A stretch of 64,000 nt of DNA from Ovis canadensis (GCF_042477335.2 NC_091256.1:40937001-41001000); one strand, 5' to 3'. Numbered from the stretch's first letter, positions 34,527 through 46,821 are shown. Notes: generated from the sequence alone by a model not told the origin. A program made the numbers and translations.

Positions 34527-35499
34527 CCTCCTTCTCGGCCGAGCGGCGGCACATGGCGGCGGAGAGGCGCCTCGGGGTCCAACCCCCGCGCCTAACGCGC
34601 CGGCAGCCGGGTCCTCACTCTGTCCGGGCGGGCCTGGACCGCGGCGCCTCTTCCCCACGGTCTTCCGATGCGGTTGAGAGCTTGGCGAGCTTCTCCCCTG
34701 GGCAGCCTGCTGGTACTTTGGATCTGTGTTACGTTGCTGGGTGCTCCGCATGCTGCCGGGCATGGCTATGAGGAGTCTCGGGCGGAGAAGTTTGACCGGT
34801 GATTTGAAAAGTGCAGTGAATTGGTCCGATAAAGGGGATTTAAAATAACTGTACATCTTGGAGTGGCTATTAATTTGCCTTGCCTGTGCCACCTGGAAAC
34901 TTGAGGACGATGACTTTTGTTACTCGTTGACTGTTTTGGGGGGACGTGGGGAGGTTAATTTGTTCTCATAAGCTAGTGAGGTTCAAACTAGCCGTCATTA
35001 TGTTTTTTCAGATAGGCAGTTTGAGAACGTAATTGATAAGAACCTGGGTCCTTTAGAATAAAATACAGGTCTCTTGGAAATCTTACCTTCAGTTTATCTT
35101 TAAAATTAAAGAGACAGTAGAGTTTAAGAACTTTAGTGCTCTTTCATTGATTGAGTCTGGGAGGAGAGAAGAAATTAGGATCGATTTACTGATTTTGGAG
35201 GATTTGACTATGGATGATAAGCCCAGCTCAACTTAATGTCTTGAGGATGCTCGTGTGTTAAAGTGCAATGGGAAGCCTGCACTCTCCCCATACTTTAATT
35301 TTTGATTCTGATTTTTCAATAACCTAGTTCCAAAATGTCACCATTTCGCAAACAGCAATAATTATTAATTATTTTTTTAAAATTTCAGATTGTTATACAG
35401 CACTTTTGGGATGGTCATATATTTATTTTTAATTTTAAGAAGTTAAGGCTTGTTTCTTTCCTAATTTTAAAAAATTCCCGGAGCTTTTTCACTTTTTTC

Positions 35500-36150
35500 T
35501 TCAGAATAGAGTTTCATTTCCCTCGCTGAGGTCATCGGTCTCAACAATAAATCTTGTCTGCTGTCCACCCTCAACTCTTCACAGATGTATGCTTCAGCTA
35601 TTCTAGAATCATCCCCAGTCCTGGGCCCGTTTTCTTGAAGATGTGCTTTGATGTTCCTTTGCCCCTGTCCTTCAGCCTGGAATGCCATCTCTGCCTTTTC
35701 AAAGTTGCACGCGTGCTCAGTCACTTCAGCCCGTGTCCGACTCTTTGTGACCCCCGTAGACTGGGACCTGCCAGGTTCCTCTGTCCATGGGATTCTCCAG
35801 GCAAGAATACTGAAGTGGATTACCGTTTCCTCCAGGCGGCTCTTCCTAACCCGGGGATCGAACCTGGGGTTATGTCTTATGTCTCCCGCATTGGCACTAG
35901 CGCCATTTTCACCTTTCAAATCCTCCTTCGCTTAAATGCCATCTTTTCTATATACTTTCATTCCTCTGTATCCCACTTCTTCCCTGGGATCTCACAGAGC
36001 ATATACCTTTATTGCAGGATTTATTTTCATGGTTTATTATGTATCTCCTAGAATGTAAACTCCTTGAGGTCAGGAAATAGGTCATCTTTGTGCCTTTGTA
36101 TTGCCTCCCCAACGCAATATTTCAAAAGTAGTTGGTGTTTGATAATTGTC
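35500..36150 (+). mobile_element. L2 LINE relic, interrupted by Bov-tA
   Basis: CAGCCTGGAATGCCATCTCT on the left and AATGTAAACTCCTTGAGGTC with TTTGTGCCTTTGTATTGCC on the right are L2 3' features. Confidence 0.75.
35708..35908 (-). mobile_element. Bov-tA SINE inside L2
   Basis: Minus-strand Bov-tA from CGTGCTCAGTCACTTCAGCC to CCGCATTGGCACTAGCGCC. Confidence 0.92.
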
Positions 36151-36529
36151 TAAGTTTGAAAGAACAGCTACTGAAAGACTGGAAGTTTCTGGATCCGTGG
36201 ATAGTTAACATTTATATCATAATTTTTAGTCTTTTTTAAAAAAGTAAAAATGCATGCAGAACGTTTTGTAGAAATGTTTGCTCAGTATATGCTGCAATAC
36301 AGTTGTTGAACAACTAGTTTAAAGTTTTATTTTATTTTCTGTGGTGGAGCTCAGGAGCTTTCTAGGATGAATGTATTTCACATAGCTGACTTTTGGTATT
36401 GTGTCAGTATCCTTCCCAGTACCTTTGCAGAGTTTGCTTTGCTTCCTAATATTGAAACAATGTTTATTTACTTAAAAGTAAGTTAGATCCAATATTGAGT
36501 TTCTTCTTTTTAATACACTTTGTTTTTTA
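36151..36529. other. AHCTF1 intron, no feature recognised
   Basis: AT-rich; nothing recognised. Confidence 0.4.
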
Positions 36530-37560
36530 AAGCAGTTTTAAGTGGAAGAAGGCACAGAGATTTCCAGTATTTGCTTTCCCTGCTCCGATTCATGCATACA
36601 TTTCCCCATTATCAGTATCCGGTAGTAGACTGGAACATTTGTTACAATTGATGAACCTGAATTAACACATCATCACCCAAAGTCCCTAGTTTACCTTACT
36701 CTTCATCCTTGTTGGTGTAAATTGTCTGGGTTTGGAAATGTATAATGGCATGTATCTACCATTATAGTATCATTCAGAGTAGTTTTCACCACCCTAGAAA
36801 TCCTCTGTGCTCCCCTGTCTTTCCCTCCCTCTCTGTTAACCCCTGGCAACCACTGATCTTTTTGTCTCCATAGTTTTACCTTTTTCAGAATTGTCCTGTA
36901 ATTGGAATCAGGCACTGTGTAGCCTTTTCAGATGGACTTTCTTCACTTTATAATTCAAATTAAAGCTTTTTCCAAGTCTTTTCTTTGCTTGATAACTCAT
37001 TTCTTTTCAGCCCTGCATAATATTCCGTTGTTTGGATGTACCACTATTTATCCATTCACCTACTGAAGTACATTTTGATTATTTCCAGGTTTTGACAATT
37101 ATTAATAAAAATATCCATGTGCAGGTTTTTGTGTTTTAGGTAAGTTTTACCTAACTCCTTTGGGTAAATATCAGGGAGCATGATCGCTGGATCTTACAGT
37201 AAGAATATGTTTAGTTTTGTAAGAAACTGCCCAGTTGTCTTCCAAAGTGGCATTGGACCAGTTTGCACTCCCAGCATCAGTGACTGAGAATTCCTGTTAC
37301 TCCACATTGCCACCAGTGTTTAGCTGTTGTCAGTGACTGGATTTTGGTCATTCTAAGTATGTAGCAGTACATCGTTGTTTGAATATGCATCTTCCTGATG
37401 ACATAAGATGTGGGACATCTTTTCACGTGCCTATTTGCTATCTGTATATCTTCGCTAATGAAGTGGCTGTTAATATCTTTGGCCATTTTTTAATTGGGTT
37501 GTTTTCTCGTTGGGTTTCAAGAATATTGAGTTTTTTTAAATTGATTTTGTTATTCAACAT
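36530..37560 (-). mobile_element. L1 fragment, 3' region
   Basis: Complement of L1: CCTGGCAACCACTGATCTTT, GGATGTACCACTATTTATCC, CCAGTTGTCTTCCAAAGTGG and GTGGCTGTTAATATCTTTGG are diagnostic of mammalian L1 3' UTR and ORF2 end. Confidence 0.85.
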
Positions 37561-37599
37561 GTCAATTCTTGCCTTGCTAGTATCTTACCATCGTAATTT

Positions 37600-38100
37600 A
37601 TGACATGTTTAAGACCTGTTGTAAGGCATTGTGACCCTCTGGAATTTACAGGAATAAGATAGGATTTTTGCTTTTTGGGAATTCATAGTGTTCTGGGGAA
37701 GACTGACAAATATGAATAGTGGATTTCAAAAATCATTTTTAGGATTGCTAACATAAATGTGGAAAGGAATGAGCTCAGAAATGAGATTAAATAGGAACGG
37801 ATTGATTTACCCAGACCACACTGGGAATCTAGTTCTTAAATGATGTGTGGGGCTTTGGCAGATGGAGATGGAGGAAGGAACTGCATAAACAGAAGAATGA
37901 ATATGCCAGTGAAGGAAGGGCCTTGGGGAGACAAACCTGTGAAGATAAATGCCAGATTGTGGAGGACTTTGATTACCTGTGGCTGAAGATGTTAGTCTTT
38001 ATATGCAGTAGAGGAGTCATTGGAGGTTTTTGAGAAGGGAGTGACAATCCATCTGTGCTTTATCGAGAAAATAAAATTTTCATTGACATTAGGCAATGTT
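37600..38100 (+). repeat. Ancient mammalian repeat relic
   Basis: GGAAGGGCCTTGGGGAGACA and TTGGAGGTTTTTGAGAAGGG match the same old dispersed element seen at 9990. Confidence 0.45.
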
Positions 38101-38135
38101 CCTGCTCTGCTTATCTGGAACTTGGAAGAAGTTGA

Positions 38136-38194
38136 AAGTTTGTAAAGTACTTTTTAGAAGTTTTTTAGAAGTTTGTAAGTACTTTTTAGAGGTT
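38136..38194 (+). repeat. Tandem duplication, 33-bp period
   Basis: AAGTTTGTAAAGTACTTTTT at 38136 recurs as AAGTTTGTAAGTACTTTTT at 38169, each followed by AGARGTT. Confidence 0.7.
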
Positions 38195-38460
38195 GGCAAT
38201 TATGTCATCAAGGCTAGGATTCTACCTGATTTTGTACAGTACTGAACGTGGCTGCTTGATGTGTTTTTGTGAAGATATGTATATAGATAGATATACATAC
38301 AGATGTAGACATAGATGTCTTTATATAAGATGTTCTTCCTAATATACTTTTTAGAAGTTCTCTTTAGTGTACTTAAAATGTTAAAAATTCACACTGTAAA
38401 TTCAGTATCTGAAAGGTCCTGAAGCCAGAAACCAGTTTTTGCCCTGTATTTTCAAAATGC

Positions 38461-38673
38461 TTGTGTGCTCAGTTGTGTCCGACTCTTTCAACCCCACGGA
38501 CTGTAGCCTGCCAGGCTCCTCTGTCCGTGGGATTTTCCAGGCAAGAATGCTGGGGTGGATTGTCATTTACTTTTCCAGGGAATCTTCCCAACCCAGGCAT
38601 TGAACCCACGTCTCCTCGTATCTGCTGTGTTACATACAGGTCGATTCTTTACCACTGAGCCCTCATAGAGGCC
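38461..38673 (-). mobile_element. Bov-tA SINE
   Basis: Complement Bov-A body (GGCAAGAATGCTGGGGTGGA) and head ending ACCACTGAGCCCTCATAG. Confidence 0.92.
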
Positions 38674-38933
38674 CATCACCAATTCAAAGGCTAACTTCTG
38701 AATTTGGAAAACTTTTTCTTTCAGTGAACATTTTTTTGAACTCCTTTTGTGTCACAATTGACCACTTTGTTGTCAGGAAATGACCCTCTTTATTCCTGAT
38801 AATATTTTTTGCTCTGAATTCTACTTTGGTGTTAATAAGTTGCTTCTGTTTTTTTGTTTTTTTTTTTTTTTCATTAATGTTAGCATGATTCATCTTCCAT
38901 TATTTACTTTTAACCTATCTAGGCTTTTTATTT

Positions 38934-39206
38934 TGGAGAAGGCAATGGCACCCCACTCCAGTACTCTTGCCTGGAAAAGCCTGTGGACGCAGGAGCCTGG
39001 TAGGCTGCAGTCCATGGGGTCTCTAAGAGTTGAATACTACTGAGCGACTTCACTTTCCTTTTTCACTTTCATGCATTGGAGAAGGAAATGGCAACCCACT
39101 CCAGTGTTCTTGCCTGGAGAATCCCAGGGACAGGGGACCCTAGTGGGCTGTCGTCTATGGGGTCACACAGAGTCGGACATGACTAAAGTGACTCAGCAGC
39201 AGCAGC
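38934..39206 (+). mobile_element. Bov-A2 SINE, full dimer
   Basis: Two monomers are joined by TTTCACTTTCATGCATTGGA and end in (CAG)n. A perfect 13-bp target-site duplication, AGGCTTTTTATTT, flanks it (38921-38933 and 39207-39219). Confidence 0.96.
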
Positions 39207-39394
39207 AGGCTTTTTATTTAAACTTGGTCTTATTTTTTTATCCAATCTGACTGGTCTTTGCTTTTTAACTAGAATATTAATGTCATTTTGTTATTGTAAC
39301 TAGTGATGTAATATGGTAGGTTTCAGTCTACTGTCTTCCTATTTTTTTGTCTCATTTTTCTTTTCTTTTTTTAATATATTGGGATATAGTTGAT

Positions 39395-39563
39395 TGCTTC
39401 CCTGGTGGCTCAGATGGTAAAGAACCTGCCTGCTCTGCGGGAGACCTGAGTTCGATCCCTGGGTAGGGAAAATCACCTGGAGAAGGGAATGGCTTGCTGC
39501 CGCTAAGTCACTCCATGGGGTCGCAAAGAGTCGGACAGGACTGAGCGACTTTCACGCACTCAG
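39395..39563 (+). mobile_element. Bov-tA SINE inside L1, internally rearranged
   Basis: The head GCTTCCCTGGTGGCTCAGAT and B box AGTTCGATCCC are followed by GGCTTGCTGCCGCTAAGTCA, which belongs to the opposite strand of a Bov-A end, and then the normal GGGGTCGCAAAGAGTCGG. The L1 text AGTTGATT recurs on both sides. Confidence 0.85.
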
Positions 39564-40400
39564 AGTTGATTAACAATGTTGTGTTGGTTTCAGGTGTACA
39601 GCAAAGTGATCCAGTTATACATGTGTCTATTTCAGATTCTTTTCCCACTCAGCCATTTGTTCTTTCTCTTTTTATATTATCTTTTGGGTTTTACTTTTAT
39701 AAGGATATTTTATCTTTCATTGGCTTATACTTATTTCCGTGTGTGTGTGTGTTCAGTGGTTATTTTAAGGTTTCTAGTGTACATCTTTAAATTATTACAG
39801 TCTGTCTTTAATCAGTATAGTATTTATAGTATAAGAACCTTGTAGCAATATGTTCCTCTCCAGACCTTTCTGCTGTTTTGTTGTTTGTTTCCATTGTATT
39901 ATAAATATGTTATGAACTCCTGCTTTAAATAGATGATTGTCTTTTGTTTTCTATTTTGATGATTGTCTTTTAAAGAGATTTAAAAATAAGGGAAAAAAGT
40001 GTTTTGACGGTTTTGGTTGTCTGTATTTTTTTACGTAGATACCAGTTTCTGTCTGAAAGAATTCTTTTAACATTCCTTGTGGTGCAGATCTGCTGGTGAT
40101 GATCTCCTCAATGCACCTGTGTCCAAAAGGTCTTTATTTTACCTTCATTTTTAAAAGATAGTTTCACTGGATATAGAATTCTAGGTTCACAACTTGCTTT
40201 TTTCACAACTTAAAATACATTACTCCACTGTTCCTTGCTTGCAATGTTTTCAGTGAGACTTCTTTGAATTATCTTTGTTCCTCTGCAGTGTGCTACTTTA
40301 AGATTTTTTTCTTTGTCCCCTGATTAGGATGTATCTTGGTGCAGATTCCTCATGTTTCACGTGCTGGAGGTTTACTGACCTTTTTGATTTGTTGCTTTGT
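39564..40400 (-). mobile_element. L1, left half of an interrupted copy
   Basis: GTTTCAGGTGTACAGCAAAG, CCTTGTGGTGCAGATCTGCT and TTTCACTGGATATAGAATTC are the complement of L1 3' and ORF2 sequence. Confidence 0.8.
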
Positions 40401-40907
40401 TGAGTTCAGTTTCTCAGTCATGTCTGACTCTTTGTGAACCCCATGGACTGCAGCATGCCAGGCTTCCCTGTCCATCACCAACTCCCAGAATTTGCTCAAA
40501 CTCATGTCCATTGAGTCAGTGATTCCAACCAAACATCCAGTCCTCTGTCATCCCCTTCTCCTGCCCTCAATCTTTCCCAGCATCAGGGTCTTTTCTAATG
40601 AGTGAGTTGTTTGCATCAGGTGGCCAGAATATTGCAGCTTCAGCTTCAGCATAAGCCTTCCAATGAATATTCAGGACTGATTTCCTTTAGGATTGACTGG
40701 TTTGATCTCCTTGCAGTCCACAAGACTCTCAAGAGTCTTCTCCAACACCACAGTTCAAAAGCATCAATTCTTTGGCGCTCAGCTTTCTTTGTGGTCCAAC
40801 TCTCACATCCATACATGACTACTGGAAAAAAACATAGCTTTAACTAGATGGACTTTATTGGCAAAGTAAATGTCTCTGCTTTTTAATATGCTGTCTAGGT
40901 TTGTCAT

Positions 40908-41180
40908 CGGAAAAGGCAGTGGCACCCCACTCCAGTACTCTTGCCTGGAAAATCCCATGGGCGGAGGAGCCTGGTAGGCTGCAGTCCATGGGGTCGCTAA
41001 GAGTTGGACACAACTGAGCGACTTCACTTTGATTTTTCACTTTCATGCATTGGAGAAGGAAATGGCAACCCACTCCAGTGTTCTTGCCTGGAGAATCCCA
41101 GGGACGGGGGAGCCTGGTGGGCTGCCGTTGATGGGGTCGCACAGAGTCGGACACGACTGAAGCAACTTAGCAGCAGCAGT
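40908..41180 (+). mobile_element. Bov-A2 SINE inside BovB
   Basis: Full dimer from GGAAAAGGCAGTGGCACCC to (CAG)n. The 8-bp duplication TTTGTCAT flanks it (40900-40907 and 41181-41188), and the BovB reading resumes after it. Confidence 0.95.
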
Positions 41181-42357
41181 TTTGTCATAGCTTTTCCTCC
41201 AAGGAGCAAGCGTTCCTTCTGCAGTGATCTCGGAGCCCAAGAAAATAAAGTCTGTCACTGTTTCCATTGTTTCCCTATTTGCTTGCCATGAAGTAATGGG
41301 ACTGGATGCCATATTCTTAGTTTTCTGAATGTTGAGTTTTGAGCCAGCTTTTTCAGTGTCCTCTAACTTTCATCAAGAGGCTCTTTAGTTCCTTTTTGCT
41401 TTCTACCATAGAGTGGTGTTATTTGCATATCTGAGGTTGTTGATATTTCTCCTGGCAATTTTGTTTCCAGCTTGTGCTTCATCCAGCCTGGCAGTTCACA
41501 TGATATACTCTGCATATGAGTTAAATAAGCAGGGTGACATTATACAACCTTGATGTACTGCTTTCCCAATTTGGAACCAGTCTGTTGTTCTATGTCTGGT
41601 CCTAACTGTTGCATCTTGACCTGCATACAGATTTCTCAGGAGGCGGGTAAGGTGGTTTGGTATTCTCATCTCTTTAAGAATTAGCCACAGTTTATTGTGA
41701 TCCACACAGTCAAAGGCTTTGGTGTAGTCAATAAAGCAGAAATAGATGTTTTTCTGAAACTCTCTTGCTTTTTCCATGATCCAGTGGATGTTGGCAATTT
41801 GATCTCTGGGTGCTGTGGCTTTTCTAAATCCAGCTTGAACATCTGGAAGTTCACGGATCATGTACCGTTGAAGCCTCGCTTGGAGAATTTTGAGCATCAC
41901 TTGGCTAGCATGTGAGATGGGTGCAATTGTGTGGTAGTTTGAACATTCTTTGGCATGGCCTTTCTTTGGGATTGGAATGAAAACTGACCTTTTCCAGTCC
42001 TGTGGCCACTGCTGAGTTTTTCAAACTTGTCATATTGAGTGAAGCACTTTCACAGCACTGTCTTTTAGGATTTGAAATAGCTCAATTGGAATTCATCACC
42101 TCCGTTAGCTTTGTTTGTAGTGATGCTTCCTAAGGCCCACTTGACTGCATTCCAGGGTGTCTAGCTCTAGGTGAGTGATCATACCATCGTGGTTATCTTG
42201 GTCATTAAGATCTTTGTTTGTATAGTTCTTCTGTGTATTCTTGTCACCTCTTCAGATCTTCTGCTTCTGTTAGGTCCATACTGTTTCTGTCCTTTATTGT
42301 GCCGATCTTCGCATGAAATATTCTGTTGGTATCTCTGATTTTCTTGAAGAGAGCTCT

Positions 42358-42622
42358 GCTACTGCTGCCAAGTCGCTTCAGTCGTGTCCGACTCTGTGCG
42401 ACCCCATAAACGGCAGCCCACCAGGCTCCTCCGTCCCTGGGATTCTACAGGCAAGAAGACTGGAGTAGGTTGCCATATCCTTCTCCAGTGCATGAAAGTG
42501 AAGTCGCTCAGTCGTGTCTGACTCCCAGCGATCCCATGGACTGCAGCCTACCAGGCTCCTGTGTCCATGGGAGTGTCCAGGCAAGAGTACTGGAGTGGGT
42601 TGCCAGTGCCTTCTCCGTGAAA
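42358..42622 (-). mobile_element. Bov-A2 SINE inside BovB
   Basis: Dimer with the ATGAAAGTGAAGTCGCTCAG linker (shortened). The 8-bp duplication AGAGCTCT flanks it (42350-42357 and 42623-42630). Confidence 0.94.
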
Positions 42623-43390
42623 AGAGCTCTATTCTTTCCCATTGTTTTGTTTTCCTCTATTTCTTTGCATTGATCACCAAGGAAGGCTTTCTTATCTCTC
42701 CTTGCTATTCTCTGGAACTCTTCATTCAGATGGGTATATCTTTCCTTTTCTCCTTTGCCTTTTGCATCTCTTCTTTTCTCAGCTATCTGTAAAGCCTTCT
42801 CAGACAACCATTTTGCCTTTTTGCATTTTTTTTTCTTGGGGATGGTCTTGATCACCACCTCCTATATGGTGTCACAAACCTCCATCCGTAGTTCTTCAGG
42901 CACTCTGTCTATCAGATCTAGTCCCTTGAATCTATTTGTCACTTCCACTGTATGATGGTAAGGGATTTGATTTTGGTCATACCTGAATGTTCTAGTGCTT
43001 TTCCCTACTTTCTTCAATTTAAGTCTGAATTTTGCAATAAGGAGTTCATGATCTGAGCCACAGTTAGCTCCCAGTCTTGTTTTTGCTGACACTATATAGC
43101 TTCTCCATCTTCTGCTGCAGATAATATGATCAGTCTGATTTCAGTATTGACCATCTGGTGATGTCTGTGTGTAGAGTTGTCTCTTGTGTTGTTCGAAGAG
43201 GATGTTTGCTATGACCAGTGAGTTCTCTTGGCAAAACCCTGTTAGCCTTTGCCCTGCTTCATTTTGTACTCCAAGGCCAAACTTGCCTGTTACTCCAGGT
43301 ATCTCTTGACTTCCTGCTTTTGCATTCCCCCCCTTATGATATAAAGGACATCTTTTTTTCTTGTTAGTTCTAGATGGTCTTGTAGGTCAT

Positions 43391-44470
43391 AGTTTTCATC
43401 AAATTGAGGAAGAATTTGGCCATTAGTTTTCCAGATATTTCCGTCTTCTCCTTTTGGCGATTCCTAATACATGTATTAGGTCACTCAGATTGTCTCATAG
43501 CTCACTGATGGTCTCTCCTTTCTCTCCTCACCCCAGTCCTTTTTTCTTACTGTGCCTCATTTTAGTTTCCACTATGGGTGTTTAAGTTAACTAATACTTT
43601 CTGTGTCTAATCTGTTAATCCCATCCAGTGTATTTTCTCATTGCTAGGAATTTGATTTAGACTTTTGATATCTTCCACATCTTTCCTTAATGTGTTCATG
43701 CTTTGCTCTATCTTGTTGGATGTAGGGACTCTAGCTAGAATAACCGATTTACGTTTCTTATCCAGTAATTCTAACTTCTCTGTGATTTCTAGGTCTGTTT
43801 TGATTTTTTTTTTCCACTAAAGGGTCATGTTTGCTGTTTCTTTGGATATTTGCCATTTTTCAATTGGATGCCGGACACTGGGAATTTTATTTTCCTGAGT
43901 ACTGGATATTTTTGCAGCCATTTATATATTCTTGAGCTTTGTTGAGTTTCTTGGGAACAATTTTATTCTTTTGAGGCTGGCTTGTTTTAGACCAAAACAG
44001 CCTTTAAACAGGGCCTAATTTTTCTCCCCACTGCTGAAGCAGTCAATACCTTTCTGAGTACTCTACTCAGTGCCCATGTGTTAGGTTTTTTTCCGACTCT
44101 GGAATTATACCTGGGCCTGTGAACATTTTGTGGATCATTCCTTGTTCTCTGGTACTTTCCTTTTATACTAATGCTAATCATATTGAGATTCAGGGGAACC
44201 CGCCGCAGATCCCTGAGTTCTTTGTGTGGCCCTTTGTACTACAGTTACTCTGCCCTGTGAATTCTAGCCACCTTTGGAGTTCTCAGTCCTGTTTCAATCC
44301 AAGGAGACCCTTGGGCCTTATTTGGGTTCTCTCTCAGCTCTGTGTCCTGGATTCTCTCTATACACAGTAACATGGGACAGTCCTAGAGGTCATCTTGTTT
44401 TTCTTCTCTGTGCTACCTATTGTCCTGTTTCTGAACAACTTGTGTTCATATATTTTGTTGCTTTGTTTTT
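43391..44470 (-). mobile_element. L1, right half of an interrupted copy
   Basis: CTGTTTCTTTGGATATTTGC, GGACACTGGGAATTTTATTT and TGAGTACTCTACTCAGTGCC look like the complement of old L1 sequence continuing from the left of the BovB. I cannot assign the subfamily. Confidence 0.55.
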
Positions 44471-46137
44471 TTAAGGTGGGAGAATATATTGGGAATGGAA
44501 ATGACAGTTCTATTCTTGAATATTATGACTGAGCCGTTTCTTCTACATCATACTTGTTTTTTTTTTTTAATTAAAAAGAGCATAACAAAATACATCCAGC
44601 CTGAGAAATGAACATTTATTATATTTCATTTTCAAAAAATTGATTATTGTGCACCTGTCATGAGTTTTAGAATCAGTTTGTGAAAGTCTTCTAAAAATTC
44701 TGTTAGGGTAATGTTGACTGAATTGCAGTGATCTTGGAACATTTTTGCTTAATGGCCATGAACACTCCACTGATTATACTTTGGGTAAAGCTACCCAGAG
44801 TGTTTGGGATTTTGAAGGTTTTAGCTCTAGAGAAATGATTTTGGTTTCAAGTTTAATAGGAGAAATGTATTCACTTCAGTTTACCATTAAATTCTTTTAA
44901 ATCAAGGCTATAAAAGGCCATCAGAGGTGAAATCTTACAACAATGAGATTGTAGCCTACCCTACCTAAATTTGTGTAAAATTTTCTTTGGTACTAAAATG
45001 TTTAGAAGAGGGATATAATCAATTTCTGAAAACAATGCTTTCAGCATCTAAACTTGAACCTAGGATGTCACATAAATATAAGATGTTAATATAAGAGGCT
45101 AATGAATGGACAGTACTTTTCACTGACTATATGTTATAGTAATAATAGTTTAATTTATGTTTGATTATACTTTGGATCTGTTTTGGATTAAAAAAATTCC
45201 ACGTTTAATGACTGGGAAATCTCAAACATAACTTTTTTTTTTAGTTTTTTGAGTTAATGCTAACAAATATGTTTTTTGAGTTAGTTGATTAGACTTTTGT
45301 CTAGAAAATAGCATTTATAGCCTGAATAGAAAATTGTAGCTCATGTTTTATTAACTTTCTGAGTAACCTTTTCAAATCTGTTTTTTCTTTTCACAATAAT
45401 TGGTAGTGGGGCTGAGTACTTGCCAATTATAGAATGACCAGTAAGAACAGGAGACTGGAGATCAAAAGACCAATAGTCTAGTATGCAGAAATTTATTTAT
45501 TTATAAAATGAGTGGGTTTTATTGACAGTTTGTATTGCATGGTAAAGGGTGGAAAAGTAAACCATTTATTATGTAGTTAGTCAATATTCTTTGCCCCCTC
45601 TAGTGAAACTAGGGTTAAAGTAAGTAAGATCGGATCTGTCCCCTAAAGAATTTTCTAGTTGGGGATACAAAGAGTCAGTTACAGAGTGTGATAAGTGCCA
45701 TCCGTGATAGGGGAAGTACCAGGTTCATCAGGAACAAACAGAATTGTAACTTAACCTGGACAGGGAAAGTTTTCTTTGTTTTTTTTGAAGAATCATTGTT
45801 TTAACTAAGTCCTCAAAGTTTCTGCGTAGTGATGGAATCATTAACCCAGAGAAGAAACAGAAGAACAGAAACCAATCTGTAGAGAGGAGGGGGAAAGATT
45901 GTTTCATTTTGGAAGGGTTGACTTTGAGGTGTCGTGGTAGCAGCGACATAGGGAAGGAATGGCTAGTCATGTCTGTCACATCGGAAGGAATGTGGTATTG
46001 CTGTCTTAAAATATTTGAAGCCTGGATTTCTTTCTTCTGATGATCCGATACGATGATCTGATGATGAGATAGAGGGTATAGCATGGCGTTTTCCTTTTCT
46101 TTTTTTAAGAAGAGTGATATTTTATTAATTTTTATCT
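44471..46137. other. AHCTF1 intron, no exon recognised
   Basis: AT-rich. 45590-45800 resembles the old dispersed repeat (ACAGAGTGTGATAAGTGCCA). No coding exon was seen. Confidence 0.4.
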
Positions 46138-46288
46138 GTCTCTGCTCAGTCTTAGTGACGGCACTCGGGATCTTCGGTCTGTGGTTGTGGCTTGTGGGAT
46201 ATAGTTCTCAGACCAGGAATCTTTAACCTGGGCCCTCCGCATTGGGAGCTCGGGGTCTCTCTGCCACTGGACCACCAGGGAAGTCCCC
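46138..46288 (-). mobile_element. CHR-type SINE
   Basis: CTGTGGTTGTGGCTTGTGGG body and CTGGACCACCAGGGAAGTCC head on the complement. Confidence 0.8.
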
Positions 46289-46821
46289 AAATGGCATTTT
46301 CTTGATTGTTAAGTGAATATTGATATTAGTTTGATTGGCGCCTTCTTCCCATCTTAGGTTATATAAATATCTCCTGTAGTTTCAAAGTTTTGTTTTTATT
46401 TTAGATTTGTTTTTTTTAAATTCTTTATTGATTTTATAAAAATGAAAGACATTTTAAAAAATTGAAGCCATATCGAAACTTATAAAGAGAAGAACAAATC
46501 ACCTCAAAGTAAATAGTGCTAATATGTTGTATTTCAGACATAGCTGTAGCCAGATATACCAATAGAGGATTTCACAGAGAAGTGAAATAGACTGTAAATG
46601 TCACTTTTTAGAAAGATTTCACATACAGAATAGTTTTATGAAATGAATAAAATTAAAATGTTATTTTTTAGAAAATTAATTTTATAAGAAAAAGCTGAAA
46701 GAACAGGAACTTAGTAATTTTCCGCATTTAGTAATTTATGATAATTCCTTTAACACATCAATCATTTCTTTCTAAAGGGAATAGTTTTGGTTTGGTTTGG
46801 TTTTTAAGAAAGAGCTTTTAA
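46289..46821. other. AHCTF1 intron, AT-rich, no exon recognised
   Basis: It ends in a short (TTGGT)n stretch at 46786-46803. Confidence 0.45.

Larger units (their letters stand above)
33380..34760 (+). promoter_or_regulatory. AHCTF1: CpG-island promoter of AHCTF1
   Basis: This is the only long GC-rich, CpG-dense stretch in an otherwise AT-rich window. It lies directly upstream of the AHCTF1 coding exons. It holds GC-box-like runs, two ZNF143/STAF-like motifs in opposite orientation, a CTCGCGAGA element, a C-rich (minus-strand G-rich) tract and several splice-donor-like sites. It has almost no recent repeats, unlike both flanks. It looks like a broad housekeeping-type promoter, as expected for a nucleoporin. 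Opposed motifs leave room for divergent transcription to the left, but no minus-strand gene could be recognised. Confidence 0.85.
40403..43390 (-). mobile_element. BovB (RTE) LINE, long copy with two SINE insertions
   Basis: On the minus strand this runs from the endonuclease C-terminal part through reverse transcriptase to the 3' tail, about 2.45 kb after removing the two Bov-A2 insertions. Visible are the endonuclease motif GSDHELLIAKFRLKLKK (near 43030-43070), KKAKWLSEKALQIAEKRR, ELPDVQAGFRKATAPRDQI and DYTKAFDCVDHNKLW. Several frameshifts and stops separate these, so it cannot make a full protein. It lies antisense in AHCTF1 intron 1 and splits an L1. The right boundary is approximate. 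Confidence 0.93.

Noticed and set aside
33802-34892. Long overlapping open frames on both strands (132-268 codons)
   Set aside because: They lie in the CpG island, where few stops occur by chance because of high GC. The translations are low-complexity Arg/Gly/Pro/Ala and match no known protein. The region is better explained as promoter and 5' UTR.
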